Shown here in pieces: positions 5,503-8,485 of a DNA stretch of 8,485 nt (the first letter of the stretch is position 1; each line of letters starts with the position of its first letter). A program made the translations under genes and the position numbers. The stretch spans positions 1-8,485 of the forward strand of contig CAOJXM010000036.1 of assembly GCA_948465625.1 (NCBI GenBank), given 5' to 3'. Below the pieces are notes generated by a model. The model saw nothing but the letters and a program-made list of their open reading frames with translations, did no database searches and was not told the DNA's origin. Source of the stretch: an uncultured Clostridium sp. (GTDB lineage: Bacteria; Bacillota; Clostridia; TANB77; CAG-508).

Positions 5503-6075
5503 TTATACATTGTTTGTTGTTCCTGTATCTTCATACGGAATAAATTTGTTTACTATATTTTGTACTGGCTCAATATGGTCTAATTCAAATGATTTAAATG
5601 ATGTACTGATTTTATTATCAATTAATCCTTCTACTTCATCTTGTGACATATTTTCTGCTAGTACCAACTCACTTACTAAAATTTGTTTTGCATTGGATAA
5701 CATTTTCTTTTCTCCAGTGGAAAGTCCTTTTTCTTTTTGCTTGAAGCTTAAGTTTCTTACAACATCTGCTACTTCGTAGATATCTCCACTTTTTATTTTA
5801 TCCATATTATCACGATATCTTTTATTCCAACTAACGGTTTCTTCTGCTTTATCGTCTTGCAATACTTGAAATACTTTGTCTACAGAGGTTTTATCTATGA
5901 TGTTTCTAACTCCGATTGATTCAGCTTTGCTTGTAGGAACCATTACTTTTACCTCTCCTGGCATTTTTAATATGTAATAGGTTTGTTTTTCACCTAATAT
6001 TTCCTTTTCTTCTATTGCATCTATTACTCCAGCCCCGTGCATTGGGTAAACTATATGATCTCCTACATTGAACAT
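5503..6075 (-). CDS. carD: CarD/CdnL-family RNA polymerase-binding transcription regulator
   Basis: The 190-residue protein begins with a CarD/TRCF-type RNA polymerase interaction domain (about 1-65): MFNVGDHIVYPMHGAGVI, then YYILKMP (33-39) and VMVPTSKAESIGVR (44-57). A helical DNA-contacting domain follows (about 66-165). It has the family's conserved Trp in SWNKRYRDN (Trp83), which in characterised CarD proteins wedges at the upstream edge of the -10 region to stabilise the open complex. The protein binds the polymerase beta subunit lobe and tunes housekeeping, often rRNA, promoters. The tail after about 170 is short and unconserved. The start is set by AGGAGGA 8 bases upstream of the ATG. 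It has its own promoter and lies just ahead of dnaG-sigA, next to the sigma factor with which it would act. The symbol cdnL is equally valid. Confidence 0.93.
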   Translation of the reverse strand: MFNVGDHIVYPMHGAGVIDAIEEKEILGEKQTYYILKMPGEVKVMVPTSKAESIGVRNIIDKTSVDKVFQVLQDDKAEETVSWNKRYRDNMDKIKSGDIYEVADVVRNLSFKQKEKGLSTGEKKMLSNAKQILVSELVLAENMSQDEVEGLIDNKISTSFKSFELDHIEPVQNIVNKFIPYEDTGTTNNV

Positions 6076-6112
6076 GTATGTATTCCTCCTTTAAGTTATT
6101 TTCTACCTTTCT

Positions 6113-6141
6113 ATTATACTACAAAAAATACCAAAAGTCAA
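6113..6141 (-). promoter_or_regulatory. Promoter of carD
   Basis: On the minus strand -35 TTGACT (6141-6136), a 17-bp spacer and a perfect -10 TATAAT (6118-6113) predict a start near 6106 and a leader of about 30 bases. The -35 box lies in the loop and first base of the dut terminator hairpin. Confidence 0.82.
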
Positions 6142-6159
6142 AAGATTTTGGTATTTTTT
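6123..6159 (-). terminator. Intrinsic terminator of dut, overlapping the carD promoter
   Basis: A perfect 14-bp stem, AAAAAATACCAAAA with TTTTGGTATTTTTT, encloses a 9-base loop. The 3' arm supplies a six-U tract. It starts 53 bases after the dut stop. Its 3' arm is part of the spacer of the carD promoter. Confidence 0.72.
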
Positions 6160-6212
6160 CCAAGTATTTTTTTCGTTTCCATAATCTGGCTTTTCCTTTA
6201 TTCCGTAGGGCT

Positions 6213-6674
6213 TTACTTGCTTGTTGAGCCAAAGCCTCCCACACGTTGACCTTGTGCTACATCATCATCTGTTGTTAGGTATTTTTGGAAGATTGCTTGC
6301 CCTATAGCTTCTCCTTTTTTTATGGTTATATCTTCTTCTTTTATGTTATAAAAAGCAAACATGATATGGCCATCGTTGTCTGGATTGCCATAGTAGTCTT
6401 TGTCTACTACTCCTACACTATTGGCTAAAATTAATCCTTTTTTCTTTGGGTTAGAACTTCTGTTGTATAGGTATAATACTTCATCATCTTGCATATAGGC
6501 TTTTACTCCTGTTTTTACAAGTGTTGGATTCATTCCTTTTTTAAAACTTGGAATGATAGTATCTTCTGCTGCTTCTACATCATATCCTGCTGAATATTTT
6601 GTTTTTCTTACTGGTAAATTGATTTGTTTATCTTCAAACCCTTTTGCTACTTCAAATCCTCTTATTTTTTCCAT
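6213..6674 (-). CDS. dut: Deoxyuridine 5'-triphosphate nucleotidohydrolase (trimeric dUTPase)
   Basis: The 153-residue enzyme hydrolyses dUTP to dUMP and pyrophosphate, keeping uracil out of DNA and feeding dTMP synthesis. All five motifs of the homotrimeric family are visible: motif 1 AGYDVEA (29-35); motif 2 NRSSNPKKKG (71-80) with Arg72 and Ser73/74; motif 3 GVVDKDYYGN (88-97) with catalytic Asp91 and uracil-stacking Tyr95; motif 4 GQAIFQ (125-130); and the C-terminal lid, motif 5, RVGGFGSTSK (144-153) with Phe148. The length is normal for the family. The ATG at 6674 has GGAAGGAA 6 bases upstream. The gene has its own promoter immediately after the groEL stop and its own terminator, so it is probably monocistronic. 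The NPDNDGH segment (97-103) also occurs in phage-borne dUTPases as I recall them, but the setting among housekeeping genes suggests a cellular copy. Confidence 0.95.
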   Translation of the reverse strand: MEKIRGFEVAKGFEDKQINLPVRKTKYSAGYDVEAAEDTIIPSFKKGMNPTLVKTGVKAYMQDDEVLYLYNRSSNPKKKGLILANSVGVVDKDYYGNPDNDGHIMFAFYNIKEEDITIKKGEAIGQAIFQKYLTTDDDVAQGQRVGGFGSTSK

Positions 6675-6701
6675 TTTTTGTTCCTTCCTTTCTTCTAACC
6701 C

Positions 6702-6730
6702 ATTATATGATATCTCGTCATCTTTTTCAA
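6702..6730 (-). promoter_or_regulatory. Promoter of dut
   Basis: On the minus strand -35 TTGAAA (6730-6725), a 17-bp spacer and a perfect -10 TATAAT (6707-6702). The -35 box begins 6 bases after the groEL stop codon, with no terminator in between, so groEL transcripts probably also read into dut. Confidence 0.8.
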
Positions 6731-6736
6731 CTATTT

Positions 6737-8352
6737 TTAATACATTCCATCCATTCCTGCTGGCATTTCATCATGATGTCCACAGCTACATGCTTTTTCT
6801 TCTTTTTTTTCGGTTACAATGCTCTCTGTGGTAAGTACCATTGAGGCAATGCTTGCAGCATTTTGTAAGGCACTTCTTGTCACTTTGGTAGGGTCTACAA
6901 TTCCTACTTTTTTCATGTCTACATATTGTTCATTTGCTGCATCAAATCCAAATCCTGCATCACTATTTTTTACTCGTTCTAAAATAACAGCTGGCTCTAT
7001 TCCTGCATTGATTGCAATTTGTCTAATTGGTTCTTCTAACGCTTTTAATACAATGCTTGCTCCTAATTTTTCATCTTCTTTTAAGTCTTTTACTATGTCT
7101 TCTACTTTTTTACTTACATTTACATAGGCGGTACCGCCACCTGCCACAATTCCTTCCTCTACTGCTGCTTTGGTTGCAGATAATGCATCTTCGATTCTTA
7201 ATTTCTTTTCTTTCATTTCGATTTCAGTTGCAGCTCCAACTTGAATAACAGCTACTCCACCTGCAATTTTTGCTAATCTTTCTTGTAATTTTTCTGTATC
7301 GTATTCACTTGTTGTTTCTGCAAGTTGTGCTCTAATTTGTTTTACTCTTTCTGCAATTTTTGCTTTGTCTCCAGAACCATCTACAATGATTGTATTTTCT
7401 TTTTGTACTTTTACTTGTCTTGCTCTACCTAATTGTTCTATGGTTGTGTCTTTTAGTTCTAATCCTAAATCTGCTGTAATTACTTCTCCACCAGTTAAGA
7501 TTGCAATGTCTTGTAACATTTCTTTTCTTCTATCTCCATAACCTGGTGCTTTTACTGCTACAATGTTTAAAACACCTCTTAGTTTGTTTAATATTAAAGT
7601 AGATAAAGCTTCTCCTTCAATATCATCACAAATGATGACTAATTTTCCAGATTGTTGCATTAGTCCTTCTAATAGTGGTAAGATTTCTTGGATATTGCTG
7701 ATTTTTTTATCGGTGATTAGAATATATGGATTATCCATAATTGCTTCCATTTTTTCGGTATCGGTTACCATGTATGGAGATACATAACCTTTATCAAATT
7801 GCATTCCTTCTACTACATCAACATAGGTGCTTGATGTTTTTGATTCTTCGATTGTAATAACACCATCTTTTGATACTTTTTCCATGGCATCTGCAATTAA
7901 TTCTCCAATTTCTTTGTTATTGGCAGAAATGGTTGCCACTCTTGCAATGTCTTCTTTTCCATTTACAGTTGAACTAATTTTTTGTAGTTCTTTTACTGCA
8001 CTGTCTACTGCTTTGTCCATTCCTCTTTTAATGGCCATTGGGTCTCCCCCTGCTGCTACGTTTCTAACTCCTTCTTTAATCATTTTTTGTGCTAGAACAG
8101 TAGCTGTAGTGGTTCCATCTCCTGCTACATCATTGGTTTTGGTTGATACTTCTTTTACTAATCTTGCTCCCATGTTTTCGTATGGGTCTGGTAATTCGAT
8201 TTCTTTTGCTATGGTGGTGCTCCAAAGCTCTTGTCTAATACTACATTTCTTCCTTTTGGACCTAATGTTACTTTTACGGTGTCTGCTAATTTATTAACAC
8301 CTTCTAATAATTTTTTTCTGGCTTCTTCACCATATTTAATTTCTTTTGCCAT
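6737..8352 (-). pseudogene. groEL: Chaperonin GroEL, frame broken by an apparent 22-nt deletion
   Basis: GroEL (Cpn60) is the 14-subunit ATP-driven folding chamber that works with GroES. The ATG at 8352 has AAGGAGGA 8 bases upstream and opens a typical N-terminus (MAKEIKYGEEARKKLLEGVN...TLGPKGRNVVLDKSFGAP). After Pro46 that frame meets a TAG at 8211-8209. Homology resumes in another frame at 8215 with TIAKEIELPDPYENMGARLVKEV and continues intact to the stop at 6737. The family consensus between is TITNDGV, so about seven residues plus one base (22 nt) are missing at 8215/8216. Restoring them gives 545 residues, the normal length, and puts GDGTTTATVL at 85-94. The missing part includes the Asp equivalent to E. 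coli Asp52, needed for ATP hydrolysis. The tail carries CSCGHH before a short GMDGMY end. As groEL is normally essential, an assembly or sequencing error is a serious alternative to a true mutation. Confidence 0.85.
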
Positions 8353-8397
8353 TTTTTAATTCCTCCTTGTATTTTTTATTTATATTTTTGTTTTATT

Positions 8398-8485
8398 TTA
8401 CTCTACAATTGCTAAAATATCGCTTTGTCTTACTATGATTAGTTCTTCTCCTTCGTATTTGATTTCGGTTCCTGCGTATTTGCTT
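8398..8485 (-). CDS. groES: Co-chaperonin GroES, C-terminal 28 residues (5' end outside window)
   Basis: The minus-strand frame reads SKYAGTEIKYEGEELI...VRQSDILAIVE and stops at TAA (8400-8398). This is the conserved end of the 10-kDa co-chaperonin: the KYAGTEIKYEGEE strand region and the terminal QSDILAIVE. GroES caps the GroEL ring. The gap to the groEL start is 45 bases with no terminator, so the two form the usual groESL operon. The promoter and any CIRCE operator would lie beyond the window edge. Confidence 0.95.
   Translation of the reverse strand, partial: SKYAGTEIKYEGEELIIVRQSDILAIVE

Noticed and set aside
8173..8352. groEL lesion as a programmed ribosomal frameshift
   Set aside because: A frameshift cannot supply the missing TITNDGV segment with its catalytic Asp, and no slippery heptamer with a downstream structure is evident at the junction.
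1..8485. CRISPR array, insertion sequence, integrase, toxin-antitoxin or phage defence genes
   Set aside because: No spaced direct repeats, transposase-like frames or matching protein motifs were seen on either strand; the coding content is mainly housekeeping.

Overview
This A+T-rich window looks like a low-GC Gram-positive bacterium, most likely an uncultured clostridial Bacillota. The reasons are: purine-rich AGGAGG-type ribosome binding sites, TTGACA/TATAAT promoters, U-tract intrinsic terminators, dnaG directly followed by a SigA-type primary sigma factor, and a CarD/CdnL-family gene beside them. The prepilin-like protein with a 'GITLIALIITVIVMLILAG' leader is, from memory, also typical of gut Clostridia. 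The species cannot be named from the sequence alone.

Almost everything lies on the minus strand, so transcription runs from high to low coordinates. In that order: the 3' end of groES (8398-8485); groEL (6737-8352), broken by an apparent 22-nt deletion near its 5' end; dut (6213-6674, dUTPase); carD (5503-6075, RNA polymerase-binding regulator); dnaG (3577-5364, primase); sigA (2268-3566, primary sigma factor); a prepilin-like membrane protein with a degenerate FGE/SUMF1-like domain (969-2087); an unrecognised 108-aa protein (515-841); an elongator tRNA-Met (315-391); and a candidate ~79-nt small RNA (158-236). Only the first 93 bases carry a plus-strand coding end, an unidentified C-terminus followed by its own terminator.

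The genes form short transcription units rather than one operon. Good promoters precede dut, carD, dnaG, the prepilin-like gene, the tRNA and the candidate sRNA. Intrinsic terminators follow dut, the prepilin-like gene, the 108-aa gene, the tRNA and the sRNA; a weaker one follows carD. dnaG and sigA are a tightly coupled pair: the dnaG stop codon lies inside the sigA ribosome binding site. The housekeeping block joins protein folding (GroES/GroEL), nucleotide hygiene (dUTPase), transcription initiation (CarD, SigA) and replication priming (DnaG).

The items most worth a second look are: (i) the promoter/two-hairpin/terminator unit at 158-271, which looks like an unannotated small RNA; (ii) the groEL lesion, which removes about seven residues including the expected catalytic Asp and shifts the frame; (iii) the prepilin-like/FGE-like protein; (iv) a Cys/His cluster in the GroEL tail; and (v) a terminator hairpin that also holds the carD -35 box. 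I see no CRISPR array, insertion sequence, phage gene or classical defence system.
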